A stretch of 64,000 nucleotides of DNA from Crenothrix polyspora (GTDB lineage: Bacteria > Pseudomonadota > Gammaproteobacteria > Methylococcales > Methylomonadaceae): the NCBI RefSeq assembly GCF_900163755.1, contig NZ_FUKI01000126.1, forward strand, positions 99,764-163,763. The letters run 5' to 3'. Below, in pieces: positions 37,793 through 46,569 of this stretch. Position 1 is the first letter of the stretch, and every line of letters begins with the position of its first letter. The position numbers were made by a program, and so were the translations under genes. The notes under the pieces were generated by a model. It was not told where the DNA came from. It was given only the letters and a program-made list of their open reading frames with translations, and did no database searches.

Positions 37793-38131
37793 ATGACAGA
37801 GTGTTTGTTTTGCAAAATGGCCGCCGGTGACATCAAGCCGGATGTAGTTTATGAAGATGATACTGTGCTTGCATTTAGGGACATCAGTCCACAAGCCCCC
37901 GTGCATGTGCTGGTAATTCCTAAACGCCATATCGCGAACTTGAATGATCTCGACGATACCGAACTGGCAGGACAATTATTGCGTACCGCTGCCATTATTG
38001 CCAAGCAGGAAGGCATCTCTGAGCAAGGTTATAGGACAGTATTTAACTGTAACCAGCACGGTGGCCAGACCGTGCATCATCTGCATTTGCATGTTTTGGG
38101 TGGACGGCAATTGGCCTGGCCACCCGGTTAA
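37793..38131 (+). CDS. HIT-domain protein (HinT-like nucleotide hydrolase)
   Basis: A 112-residue histidine-triad protein. CLFCKM at the N-terminus and the triad HHLHLHVLGG near residues 95-104 match the HinT subgroup, which hydrolyses nucleoside phosphoramidates. I chose ATG 37793, behind CGGGGTAA. Its TAA overlaps the ATG of the restriction enzyme gene by one base, so the two are translationally coupled. Confidence 0.94.
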   Translation: MTECLFCKMAAGDIKPDVVYEDDTVLAFRDISPQAPVHVLVIPKRHIANLNDLDDTELAGQLLRTAAIIAKQEGISEQGYRTVFNCNQHGGQTVHHLHLHVLGGRQLAWPPG

Positions 38132-38721
38132 TGGGCGTTAATCTACTGCCCGACTTTATCCGTGAGCATTACGAAATCCACGAATGGAAACATGCCTGCG
38201 CCATTTTAAAGGAAGATTTTCCGGAAGAATGGCAAGACATCATCGATGTGCTATCGGAATTTCGTTTGTACAAAAGCTGGATTACCAATCCCGGTGGCAG
38301 CAAATCACAAATATCCGGATTTATCGACTCTTATCTCTATAACCGGCACTGGCAGGAGAAGCAGTTTAAAACCCAGGTGGTGGTCGATGAACACAAAATC
38401 GACACGCCAACTCACAAGGTCGACTGCTTTAAAAACCGTGTCGCCGTTGAAATCGAATGGAATAACAAAGATCCGTTTTTTGATCGTGATCTCAACAATT
38501 TCAGGTTGTTGTTTGATCTACGGGCGATCAGTGTCGGTGTCATTATTACCCGCTGTGATGAATTGCAGGAGGTATTTAAAACGTTAGGGCGTGGCGCATC
38601 CTATGGCGCGTCAACGACCCATGTCGGTAAGCTGTTACCGCGTATTGAAGGGGGCAGTGGCGCAGGTTGTCCGTTGTTAATTATTGGAATATCCAAAAAA
38701 TTGTATATTGAGGACGAGTAA
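38131..38721 (+). CDS. BglII/BstYI-type restriction endonuclease
   Basis: A 196-residue type II restriction endonuclease of the BglII/BstYI family. The PD-(D/E)XK-like core is visible: Asp in HKVDCF near residue 91, then AVEIEWNNKDPFFDRDL near 102-118 with the Glu-x-Glu pair, followed by GVIITR. The ending TTHVGKLLPRIEGG is typical of this branch. BglII and BstYI cut within GATC-centred six-base sites, so an RGATCY-like target is an inference. It overlaps the HIT gene upstream and is followed after 2 bases by the methyltransferase. Confidence 0.85.
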   Translation: MGVNLLPDFIREHYEIHEWKHACAILKEDFPEEWQDIIDVLSEFRLYKSWITNPGGSKSQISGFIDSYLYNRHWQEKQFKTQVVVDEHKIDTPTHKVDCFKNRVAVEIEWNNKDPFFDRDLNNFRLLFDLRAISVGVIITRCDELQEVFKTLGRGASYGASTTHVGKLLPRIEGGSGAGCPLLIIGISKKLYIEDE

Positions 38722-38723
38722 AC

Positions 38724-39386
38724 ATGAGCGCTTCTGATGACCTGCTGCAAGCCGTAGGCAAGCAAAAATTTGCCACGGTGTTGGCCGACCCGCCCTGGCA
38801 GTTTGAAAACCGCACGGGCAAAATGGCACCGGAACATAAACGCTTGCAACGTTATCCGACCATGGCGTTGCAGGCGATTAAAGATTTGCCGGTAGAAGCC
38901 ATTGTTGCTGATACCGCGCATCTGTATCTGTGGGTACCTAATGCGTTGCTGGCAGAAGGCATGCAGGTCATGGAGCATTGGGGTTTTACCTATAAGACCA
39001 ATCTGGTATGGTACAAAATCCGCAAAGATGGCGGACCAGATAGGCGTGGCGTAGGGTTTTATTTTCGTAATGTCACCGAAATTATTTTGTTTGGTGTGCG
39101 CGGTAAAAATGCCCGTACTTTGCAGCCAGGACGTAGCCAGGAAAATATTATTGCTACCCGCAAGCGCGAGCACAGCCGTAAACCGGATGAGCAATATGAC
39201 TTGATTGAAGCTTGTAGCCCTGGGCCGTTTATTGAGTTATTCGCCAGAGGTCCACGGCCTAACTGGGTGGTCTGGGGCAATCAGGCCGAAGACTATACGC
39301 CGGATTGGGATACGTATGCCAATCATTCGCAGTCTGCGGTTGTACCATCGACGGTGGTGCCGTTTCAAAGGAATATTAAAAAGTAG
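38724..39386 (+). CDS. MT-A70 family adenine-N6 DNA methyltransferase
   Basis: A 220-residue S-adenosylmethionine-dependent methyltransferase with the catalytic DPPW motif near residues 24-27 and the MT-A70 features YPTMALQAI, HLYLWVPNALL and FYFRNVTEIILFGVRG. In bacteria this family includes DNA adenine methyltransferases of restriction systems. Two bases from the BglII-like gene, it is the expected protective partner, most likely methylating the adenine of the shared target. Confidence 0.9.
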   Translation: MSASDDLLQAVGKQKFATVLADPPWQFENRTGKMAPEHKRLQRYPTMALQAIKDLPVEAIVADTAHLYLWVPNALLAEGMQVMEHWGFTYKTNLVWYKIRKDGGPDRRGVGFYFRNVTEIILFGVRGKNARTLQPGRSQENIIATRKREHSRKPDEQYDLIEACSPGPFIELFARGPRPNWVVWGNQAEDYTPDWDTYANHSQSAVVPSTVVPFQRNIKK

Positions 39387-39435
39387 TATGCTGTTGTCTA
39401 TGCTCATTTAACTTTTCATCAGACAGGTTTTTTGT

Positions 39436-40191
39436 ATGGCTATCGCTGAAGCTCATAAAAATCAAGGATTTTTGTTCATAGCGAGCTTAGTTTTTAGTTT
39501 GCTTATTTTGTCCAACAGCCTTGTACTATGGATAGGTTGGGTTTGGTTTTACAACAGCGACATGAACGGTTGGTGGATGATCGTTTTGTTTTCTTACGCG
39601 GTTATTGATCTTGTGTACGCTGTCGTTTTTACAGCAGCAATACAATCGGCACGTTGCGTTACTATCAAAGCTGTGGTTATTTACAATGCCTTGTTATCGG
39701 TATTGTTATTTTTACAAGGTTACTGTGAGTATTATTATCGCCACAAAATTGATTGGCTGTCGGTAAATTCAGGTACGGTTAAATTAACGCTATTCCAAGA
39801 AATCATAGTCCGAAATAATGTATGGGCTTGGCTTTATGGCTCGTTTTTGTTGGGTGCTATTGTGTTATGGTTTATCCAAAATCAACGACACGAACTGGTC
39901 AGGCGCATGTCGATATTGTTGGCACATTTGTTAAAGTGGGAATATCAACCGGAACGGCGTGGCGGTAGTTGGAAAGATACCATTCGCACCCAACGGCAAA
40001 GAATTGCATTGTGTCTCCGTAAAACACCCAGCTTGAAAGCATCGTTGATTGATGCTGATTGGCAAGCCGATGTGTGGGATGATGCAGTGGATAATGCTAT
40101 AAAAGAAACCGGCATTGCCCGTAAGGTGTTTCCTAAAGCCTGCCCTTGGTCGAATGAACAGATTATGTCCCTTGATTTTTATCCTGATTAA
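39436..40191 (+). CDS. Membrane protein with C-terminal DUF29-like domain
   Basis: A 251-residue protein. The N-terminal half has four hydrophobic segments (about residues 13-35, 45-70, 78-95, 125-148). From about residue 160 the sequence LLAHLLKWEYQPERRGGSW, then IALCLRKTPSLK and ETGIARKVFPKACPW closely resembles the C-terminal half of DUF29, normally a soluble protein of about 150 residues found in cyanobacteria and other bacteria. The DUF29 N-terminal half (EELEDMG region) is missing and replaced by membrane helices. Function unknown; it follows the restriction genes by 49 bases. Confidence 0.7.
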   Translation: MAIAEAHKNQGFLFIASLVFSLLILSNSLVLWIGWVWFYNSDMNGWWMIVLFSYAVIDLVYAVVFTAAIQSARCVTIKAVVIYNALLSVLLFLQGYCEYYYRHKIDWLSVNSGTVKLTLFQEIIVRNNVWAWLYGSFLLGAIVLWFIQNQRHELVRRMSILLAHLLKWEYQPERRGGSWKDTIRTQRQRIALCLRKTPSLKASLIDADWQADVWDDAVDNAIKETGIARKVFPKACPWSNEQIMSLDFYPD

Positions 40192-40310
40192 AAAAGTAAA
40201 CAGGTATTTTTTACTTTATTGATTTATCTCAACAGATTGATCCCAGGATGGTGTTATTCTGCACTTGGTTTTTGAACACATCGGTAATAAACCAACACAA
40301 GGAATACAAA

Positions 40311-40889
40311 ATGAATTCAACAGCATTAATTAAAGTTTGGGATTTGCCACTTAGAATTTTTCATTGGTTATTGGTTGTCAGTTTTTTTGTAGCCTATCTG
40401 ACTGAAGAAGAGCTGTTACCCGTACACGTTTGGGCAGGGTATATCGTACTCGGTTTACTGGTCTTTCGCTTGATTTGGGGCTTTGTGGGTAATGAGTACG
40501 CACGGTTTGCTAATTTTTTATGCAGCCCTTTGCAATCATACACGTACACCAAAGAAGCCATTGAGCTAAAAGCCAAACGTTATTTGGGACATAATCCAGC
40601 CGGTGCAGCCATGATAGTGCTGTTAATGCTGAGTTTATTGCTGACTGTTATCTCAGGTCTTATTGTTTATGCCGCCGACCAACACTTGGGGCCACTTGCT
40701 GGCATGGTAGGCGCTAGTAATGAAAAACTGTGGGAAGAGCTCCACGAATTTGCGGCTAACTTTACCTTGTTACTGGTTATTGTGCATGTTCTGGGAGTTG
40801 TTGTTGAAGGCTTTGTACATGGTGAAAATTTGGTGAAAGCCATGTGGAATGGTTATAAAAAATCGGATACACCGGATGCTGGTAAATAA
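40311..40889 (+). CDS. Cytochrome b561-like membrane protein
   Basis: A 192-residue di-heme b-type cytochrome of the bacterial b561/hydrogenase-cytochrome-b group. Four helices carry likely heme histidines in RIFHWLL (residue about 19), PVHVWAG, ELHEFAAN and IVHVLGVV. VWDLPLRIFHW is the common opening. I chose ATG 40311 after AAGGAATA. It probably passes electrons between quinol or c-type cytochrome and an unknown partner. Confidence 0.88.
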   Translation: MNSTALIKVWDLPLRIFHWLLVVSFFVAYLTEEELLPVHVWAGYIVLGLLVFRLIWGFVGNEYARFANFLCSPLQSYTYTKEAIELKAKRYLGHNPAGAAMIVLLMLSLLLTVISGLIVYAADQHLGPLAGMVGASNEKLWEELHEFAANFTLLLVIVHVLGVVVEGFVHGENLVKAMWNGYKKSDTPDAGK

Positions 40890-40988
40890 ACGGCTGGCAG
40901 CTTTTAATCAACAACTGTTTTAGCCCTCTCGTGCAGCATCACCCGCGCTTAGATAGTCATAATTAATTTTTCATTTTGCTAATTTCCT

Positions 40989-41804
40989 ATGCCAGAATTA
41001 CCCGAAGTTGAAACGGTCTGTCGGGGGGTTACCCCCCACATTACCGGACGAATCGTTCAGCAAGTAATTGTGCGTCAACCTCGGTTACGCTGGCTTGTGC
41101 CAAGTAATCTACACGATACGCTCACCGGATTAACCCTACACACGGTGAGTAGACGTGCAAAGTATCTGCTGTTTACAACGGACAAAGGCACGCTGATCAT
41201 CCATTTAGGCATGTCCGGTAGCCTACGGATAGTCAATAGCCAGCAAGACCTTAAAACCCACGATCATATCGATTTTGTCTTCGCCGACACTATCATTATG
41301 CGTTACAACGACCCGCGCCGCTTTGGTGCGGTGTTATGGACAACCGATCCAATTACCGAACATAAGCTACTCAAAGATTTAGGCCCAGAGCCGTTGCTGG
41401 CTGATTTCACCGGCGACTATTTACACACAAAATCCAAGAATCGCAAAGTGCCGGTTAAATCTTTCATTATGGACAGCCATGTGGTGGTGGGTGTCGGTAA
41501 TATTTATGCCAATGAAGCGTTGTTTATGGCCGGTATTCATCCACTTAAACACGCTGGCCAGATTACTTTGGCCGAGTATGCAAAACTGGCCGACTGCATC
41601 CGCACAGCGTTGGCCAACGCCATACAGCAAGGCGGCACAACACTGCGCGATTTCGTCAACGAAGCGGGCAAACCGGGCTATTTTCAGCAGCAGTTGCGCG
41701 TGTATGGCCGTGCGGGTTTGCCGTGTGTTCACTGTCAACACCCTTTGCAAGAAGTAAGACTGTCCAATCGTTCGACGGTATTTTGCCTTAGCTGTCAGCA
41801 GTAA
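40989..41804 (+). CDS. mutM: Formamidopyrimidine-DNA glycosylase
   Basis: A 271-residue base-excision repair enzyme removing 8-oxoguanine. The catalytic Pro2-Glu3 follows the initiator (MPELPEVETV), the helix-two-turn-helix lies in the middle (VVGVGNIYANEALF), and the zinc finger CVHCQHPLQEVRL then FCLSCQQ closes the protein. The length matches the family. Confidence 0.97.
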   Translation: MPELPEVETVCRGVTPHITGRIVQQVIVRQPRLRWLVPSNLHDTLTGLTLHTVSRRAKYLLFTTDKGTLIIHLGMSGSLRIVNSQQDLKTHDHIDFVFADTIIMRYNDPRRFGAVLWTTDPITEHKLLKDLGPEPLLADFTGDYLHTKSKNRKVPVKSFIMDSHVVVGVGNIYANEALFMAGIHPLKHAGQITLAEYAKLADCIRTALANAIQQGGTTLRDFVNEAGKPGYFQQQLRVYGRAGLPCVHCQHPLQEVRLSNRSTVFCLSCQQ

Positions 41805-41931
41805 ATCATGCGCTGACTTAATGCTTGTAGCAGTAGTTATGCTAATTGTAGCCAAACAAAAGTGCAAGATTACGCCTAAGTGTCGCAGCACCTCTTATAT
41901 TGACATACTGTAACCAGCGAGATAAAAGGTA

Positions 41932-42918
41932 ATGCAGGCTACCAAATTATCAACCAAGATTAAACCGATACACCGCATTCCGGTCATCATCATCAGCGGT
42001 TTTCTCGGCAGTGGTAAAACCACCTTACTCAATGGTTTACTAAGCCACGCACCCAAATCAGCCGTTATTATTAACGAATTTGGCGCAACCGGCATTGACC
42101 AACACTTACTGCGCCAGCACAAAGTACCCCTATCAACCTTGGTGGGTGGGTGTTTGTGTTGCCAAGTGCGCGGCTCGTTAACGCCCCTGTTAAAAAATCT
42201 ACGCATGGCCTGGGATGCTAATAATAACTATTTTGAGCGGGTGATTATTGAAACCAGCGGCATTGCCAATCCTGAATCCGTATTGGATATTTTATTGAAA
42301 GATCGCTGGTTATCAGCTCGTTACAGCGTGCAAAGTGCTATCACCACGGTATCTGCCATTATGGATGTACAGCACTTTGAACGTTTTCCTGAAGTAGCCG
42401 CTCAAATTGCCTGGGCAGACAGCGTGGTTTTAACCCAGACTGATTTAGCTGACGCTTTTCAACAACAAAGCATTCAAGCAAAACTGGATCAGTTAGCGCC
42501 AGCAGCAATGCACTTGATGGCCGTGCAAGGCGACATTGATGTCGATGTCATTTTAAACACGGGTAAAAAAATTCGGCCATTGCTTAAAGATAAATTACCT
42601 TTGTTGGCAGCCCACGCCTTCAATACTATCAGCGTACCATTGCCAGTTGCTATGTCTTGGCAACAATTGCACACCGCGTTAAGCTATTTAACGACATATT
42701 ACAGTGAGCAACTAGTCAGATTAAAAGGTCTGGTGTACACGCCAGAGTGCCCACAGCCGTTACTGATACAAGGTGTGGCAGGGAGGCTTTACCTACCAAC
42801 GCGTTTAGCGCAAAGAGTGTCTGATGATGGCGTGGGGCGATTGGTGGTTATTTATACGGGTGACATAGCCAATTTTGCAGAGATTATTTTAGCGCAGTGC
42901 GCGATTACTCGAAGCTGA
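41932..42918 (+). CDS. CobW/YjiA-family GTPase (metal chaperone-like)
   Basis: A 328-residue G3E-family GTPase. Walker A is GFLGSGKTTLL near residues 23-33, the metal-binding CxCC motif is GGCLCC near 66-71, ETSGIANPE is the Walker B/switch region, and TQTD stands where NKxD is usual. A CobW C-terminal domain follows. Relatives insert zinc or cobalt into client proteins. No Zur box was seen upstream. Confidence 0.9.
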   Translation: MQATKLSTKIKPIHRIPVIIISGFLGSGKTTLLNGLLSHAPKSAVIINEFGATGIDQHLLRQHKVPLSTLVGGCLCCQVRGSLTPLLKNLRMAWDANNNYFERVIIETSGIANPESVLDILLKDRWLSARYSVQSAITTVSAIMDVQHFERFPEVAAQIAWADSVVLTQTDLADAFQQQSIQAKLDQLAPAAMHLMAVQGDIDVDVILNTGKKIRPLLKDKLPLLAAHAFNTISVPLPVAMSWQQLHTALSYLTTYYSEQLVRLKGLVYTPECPQPLLIQGVAGRLYLPTRLAQRVSDDGVGRLVVIYTGDIANFAEIILAQCAITRS

Positions 42919-42935
42919 TGTGAGCGCAGCAATTA

Positions 42936-43610
42936 TTAACGCACGCCTAACACCACAATGGTTTTGCCATGTGCAGTAATGAGCTTTTTATCTTCTAATT
43001 CTTTTAGTACACGACCAGCCATTTCTCTTGAACAACCAACAATACGTGCAATCTCTTGGCGGGTAATGTGTAACTGCATACCGTGAGGATGTGTGATAGC
43101 GTCTGGTTCTTTGCACAAATCTAATAGCGTTCTGGCTACTCGGCCTTCTACGTCCATAAATGCCAGATCACATAAATTACGACTGGTTAATAATAAACGA
43201 TTAGCCAATTGACTGCCCAGTATATAGAGCAAAGTGGCGGCACATTCTCGCAGCTCTTTTTTCAGCAATTGATGCAGGCGTGCGTATTTTATTTCTGCTA
43301 AATAACAAACGGTTCTTGTTTTAACGGTTACTTTACGACTGCCTATATTTTTAAAAACCCCTATTTCACCAATAAATTCATTTTTATTAAGATACGCCAA
43401 AACCAGCTCTTGGCCCGTGTTTTTATCTTCTGCATAAATACTCACTGAGCCATCAATAATAAAATACAGATAATCGCCGGTGTCGCCAGGTTGAATAACA
43501 ATGGCTTTTGCAAAGTAATGTTTTTTATGACAATACTTTAAGAATTGATCTAAAGGCTCTTCGTAGAGTGGTAAGCTGTTTTCAATATTTTGTTCATTAA
43601 GAGATGTCAT
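42936..43610 (-). CDS. CRP/Vfr-like transcription regulator
   Basis: A 224-residue Crp/Fnr family regulator. The cyclic-nucleotide domain has GDYLYFIIDGSVSIYAED and FIGEIGVF; the HTH core RQEIARIVGCSREMAGRVLK is nearly that of E. coli CRP. The Arg equivalent to CRP Arg82 is kept in GSRKVTV, but the adjacent Ser83 equivalent is Lys, so the ligand may differ from cAMP. Divergent from an OsmC gene, as crp and yhfA are in E. coli. Confidence 0.9.
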   Translation of the reverse strand: MTSLNEQNIENSLPLYEEPLDQFLKYCHKKHYFAKAIVIQPGDTGDYLYFIIDGSVSIYAEDKNTGQELVLAYLNKNEFIGEIGVFKNIGSRKVTVKTRTVCYLAEIKYARLHQLLKKELRECAATLLYILGSQLANRLLLTSRNLCDLAFMDVEGRVARTLLDLCKEPDAITHPHGMQLHITRQEIARIVGCSREMAGRVLKELEDKKLITAHGKTIVVLGVR

Positions 43611-43731
43611 TTGGCTTTTTTTTGAGATAATTCCTTTTAGATTACCTTTAGACTAGGCGATTCTAACAAAAAATCAATATTTGCCTATTTATATGCTACC
43701 CTATGCGACATTTATTGCCTGGGGGCTTATC

Positions 43732-44151
43732 ATGCAAGCAACAATTAAATGGATAGACGGCGTGATGTTTGTTGGCGAGACAGGCAGCGGCCATGCGGTA
43801 GTTATGGATGGTCCTCCAGATCATGGCGGGCGTAATATTGGCATGCGACCAATGGAAATGTTGTTATTAGGTGTTGGCGGCTGTTCATCGTTTGATGTCG
43901 TTCAAATTTTACAAAAAGGTCGACAAGATTTGGTCGGCTGTGTAACAACAGTAACGGCAGAGCGCGTCGATGCAATACCCAGTGTGTTTAGCAAAATGCA
44001 CTTGCATTTTACGGTGTCGGGGCGCGGCTTAAAAGCAGCAACTGTGGAGCGAGCGGTTAAGCTATCCGCAGAAAAATATTGTTCCGCAGCTATTATGCTA
44101 GGAGCAGCGGGGGTGGAAATCACCCATGACTTTGAAGTTATCGAGGTATAA
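43732..44151 (+). CDS. OsmC family protein (YhfA-like)
   Basis: A 139-residue OsmC/Ohr fold protein. The first conserved Cys is in [10 protein letters not shown] and the second in [10 protein letters not shown], the pair used for thiol peroxidase activity. [13 protein letters not shown] is the group's signature. I chose ATG 43732, with GGGGGC upstream; the frame is open earlier. It is divergent from the crp-like gene and 5 bases before speD. Confidence 0.93.
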   Translation: MQATIKWIDGVMFVGETGSGHAVVMDGPPDHGGRNIGMRPMEMLLLGVGGCSSFDVVQILQKGRQDLVGCVTTVTAERVDAIPSVFSKMHLHFTVSGRGLKAATVERAVKLSAEKYCSAAIMLGAAGVEITHDFEVIEV

Positions 44152-44156
44152 CGGGT

Positions 44157-44963
44157 TTGAATAAATTGCAATTACACGGCTTTAACAATCTAACAAAGTC
44201 GCTCAGTTTCAATATATACGATATTTGTTACGCGCCTGCCGAACAACAGCAAGCGTATATTGAATATATCGATGAAGCTTACAACGCAGATAAGCTCACG
44301 CAAATTCTGAAAGATGTTGCGGAGATTATTGGGGCTACTATTCTTAATATAGCCCATCAGGATTATGATCCACAGGGCGCGAGTGTCACCATGTTGATTT
44401 CGGAAGGCAATGTAGAGTTACCCTCCAGCATGCACAGCCAATCACCAGGGCCATTGCCTGATACCATACTGGCGCATTTGGATAAAAGTCATATTACCGT
44501 ACATACTTATCCAGAAAGTCACCCCGATAACGGTATCAGTACGTTTAGAGCCGATATTGACGTGTCAACGTGTGGCCGTATTTCGCCGTTAAAAGCCCTA
44601 AATTATCTGATACACAGCTTTGAATCTGACGTGGTGATTATGGATTATAAAGTCCGTGGTTTCACTCGTGATATTTCTGGTAAAAAACATTATATCGATC
44701 ACAATATTACGTCTATCCAGAATTATATTGCCAAAGATACTCAAGAAAGTTATCAAATGATAGATGTTAATGTCTATCAGGAAAATATTTTTCATACCAA
44801 AATGATGCTCAAAGAAACCGAGCTAGAAAATTACTTGTTTGAAAAAGAAAGTAATTTGAGTGATGAGCAAAAAACCGGCATCCAAAAGAAATTACAAAAA
44901 GAAGTTACCGAAATTTTTTATGGCCATAATTACCGCCGTAAAAAAATTGACGTTGCGGATTAA
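44157..44963 (+). CDS. speD: S-adenosylmethionine decarboxylase proenzyme (E. coli type)
   Basis: A 268-residue pyruvoyl-dependent enzyme that supplies decarboxylated SAM for spermidine synthesis. The self-cleavage site [13 protein letters not shown] places the pyruvoyl Ser at residue 111, and the length is that of the large enterobacterial type. The start is TTG at 44157 with GAGG ten bases upstream. No speE is adjacent. Confidence 0.95.
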   Translation: MNKLQLHGFNNLTKSLSFNIYDICYAPAEQQQAYIEYIDEAYNADKLTQILKDVAEIIGATILNIAHQDYDPQGASVTMLISEGNVELPSSMHSQSPGPLPDTILAHLDKSHITVHTYPESHPDNGISTFRADIDVSTCGRISPLKALNYLIHSFESDVVIMDYKVRGFTRDISGKKHYIDHNITSIQNYIAKDTQESYQMIDVNVYQENIFHTKMMLKETELENYLFEKESNLSDEQKTGIQKKLQKEVTEIFYGHNYRRKKIDVAD

Positions 44964-44970
44964 AAAAATT

Positions 44971-44993
44971 GGGGATGCAGATTCTGCATCCCC
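44971..44993 (-). terminator. Hairpin terminator between convergent genes
   Basis: A perfect palindrome (GGGGATGCAGA and TCTGCATCCCC) lies between speD and the SnoaL-like gene. On the minus strand it is followed by AATTTTTTT, so it terminates 45012-45419 well. On the plus strand only a weak T content follows; it may still act in both directions. Confidence 0.85.
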
Positions 44994-45011
44994 ATAATAA
45001 AGCATCCCGAA

Positions 45012-45419
45012 TTAACCGCCTACCTGGGCAATCCAATCCTGCAAATTGTAATAATTGGTAATCCGCGCCACTTTATTATCACGGATTTCAAAGAAAGCAC
45101 CTGCCGGTAAATGGTATTTTTGGCCTTGGGCTTCGGGTAAGCCGCTGTCGGTTTTAATGTATTCACCCAGTACCACAAATTCGGCAGCAGCGCGCTTGCC
45201 ATCGGCCGTTGCCATAATCACCATATCAACCAGCTGTTCTTTGTAGTTATGGTTCATACATGCCATAAATTGCGTAAACGCTTCTTTACCCACTTCCCGC
45301 TTACCTTGATTGATGTCGTGTATAACATCATCGGTTAATAAGTTTAAAAAAGTGTCCATATCGCCACCGTTAAACGCGGCATAATATTGCTCTACAAGTG
45401 TGATGCTGGTTTGATTCAT
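45012..45419 (-). CDS. SnoaL-like/ketosteroid isomerase-related protein
   Basis: A 135-residue alpha+beta-barrel protein of the NTF2-like superfamily. The opening TLVEQYYAAFNGGDMDTFLNLL and central VIHDINQGKREVGKEAF are typical of the SnoaL-like group. These act as isomerases or small hydrolases; the substrate cannot be told. It is monocistronic by its terminator. Confidence 0.85.
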   Translation of the reverse strand: MNQTSITLVEQYYAAFNGGDMDTFLNLLTDDVIHDINQGKREVGKEAFTQFMACMNHNYKEQLVDMVIMATADGKRAAAEFVVLGEYIKTDSGLPEAQGQKYHLPAGAFFEIRDNKVARITNYYNLQDWIAQVGG

Positions 45420-45555
45420 AATGATTCCTGATAGCGCCGAAAAATCGGTTATTATCCTGCAATTTAAGCCTTAGGCCAACCAAATAAAACGCTGTCAAGT
45501 AGTTGCGGACTATGTATAAGGTGAATGCCATTGAATTCAGGTTTTATGGGTTCTA

Positions 45556-46569
45556 CTATTTTCCCGAACCTGATTTCCGTGTTGCATAACGCAGATACAT
45601 CAATACCGAAAATTGTGCCCCAAAAATGAGATTAGCCATCAATAAATGCAAAGGCTGAGCCACGGCTGGCATACCCAATCTATCCAAGCTGACACCTGCC
45701 AAAATTGCAGTAATAATGCACACCATCAAGGCTAAGCTACTGCGTTGTAAAAACATCACCCGTCCACGGTACGTTCGATACAGCTGCCAAACCAGCCAAC
45801 TGTTGGTGAACAGAATTAACGATGAGAACGAACGGTGAACATAAAACACAATCGGGAAGCTTTCGCGCCAGTAAGCCCGATCCATAGCCACAAGCTGCCC
45901 TGTACTGTCTTTGGTATTGGCTAGCACATCAACTGCTTGCCGTATTTGTGTACCCATCGCCACTTGCAGCAATAGTATTGCCATAGCAACCATTAACACT
46001 GTGTTAAATTTGGCTGGTAAATCGTTGCTATCAAGCGTGGCAATAAAATTTCGTTGCGAACGTAGCGCAGTATAAATCAGCAAACTCACCAGAAACCAGG
46101 CCAGTAGCATGTGCAAGGTAATAATAACCGGCTTTAAGTTGCTGGCCACCACGGTTGAGCCTAGCCAACCTTGAAAGCCCACTAAAAAAAATGCAGTTAA
46201 CGACAGATAAAATACCGTGTTATCAGTCTTGCGGTAAGTTCTGGATGCAACAGCGGTCATAAATATTAGTATGCCAATGGCAACACCGCACAACCGATTA
46301 ACGTATTCCGTCCACGTTTTAAAGGCATTAAATTGCGTGTCTTTGTAACCACGATCAGCATAAAGTTGGTGATAATTGGCGGGCAGTTGCGCTTCGTCGG
46401 TCGGTGGTATCCACTGGCCAAAACAGGTGGGCCAATCAGGACACCCCATGCCCGCCCCTGAAGCGCGTACAATGCCACCGACAAGAATCAACAGATAAAT
46501 CGCAAAAATGGTAATGGTTGCCAATCGCCGAAAATACAACGCTGTTTGTGGGTCAAACCTATCAGTCAT
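45556..46569 (-). CDS. Heme A synthase family protein (CtaA/COX15)
   Basis: A 337-residue integral membrane protein with about eight helices. GGIVRASGAGMGCPDWPTCFG, split by the typical Cys pair, is near residues 27-47, with histidine ligands in ITLHMLLAW, YVHRSFSS and PLHLLMANL. It converts heme O to heme A for cytochrome oxidase. The start overlaps the ygfZ stop by four bases (ATGA). No cox genes are in the window. Confidence 0.92.
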   Translation of the reverse strand: MTDRFDPQTALYFRRLATITIFAIYLLILVGGIVRASGAGMGCPDWPTCFGQWIPPTDEAQLPANYHQLYADRGYKDTQFNAFKTWTEYVNRLCGVAIGILIFMTAVASRTYRKTDNTVFYLSLTAFFLVGFQGWLGSTVVASNLKPVIITLHMLLAWFLVSLLIYTALRSQRNFIATLDSNDLPAKFNTVLMVAMAILLLQVAMGTQIRQAVDVLANTKDSTGQLVAMDRAYWRESFPIVFYVHRSFSSLILFTNSWLVWQLYRTYRGRVMFLQRSSLALMVCIITAILAGVSLDRLGMPAVAQPLHLLMANLIFGAQFSVLMYLRYATRKSGSGK

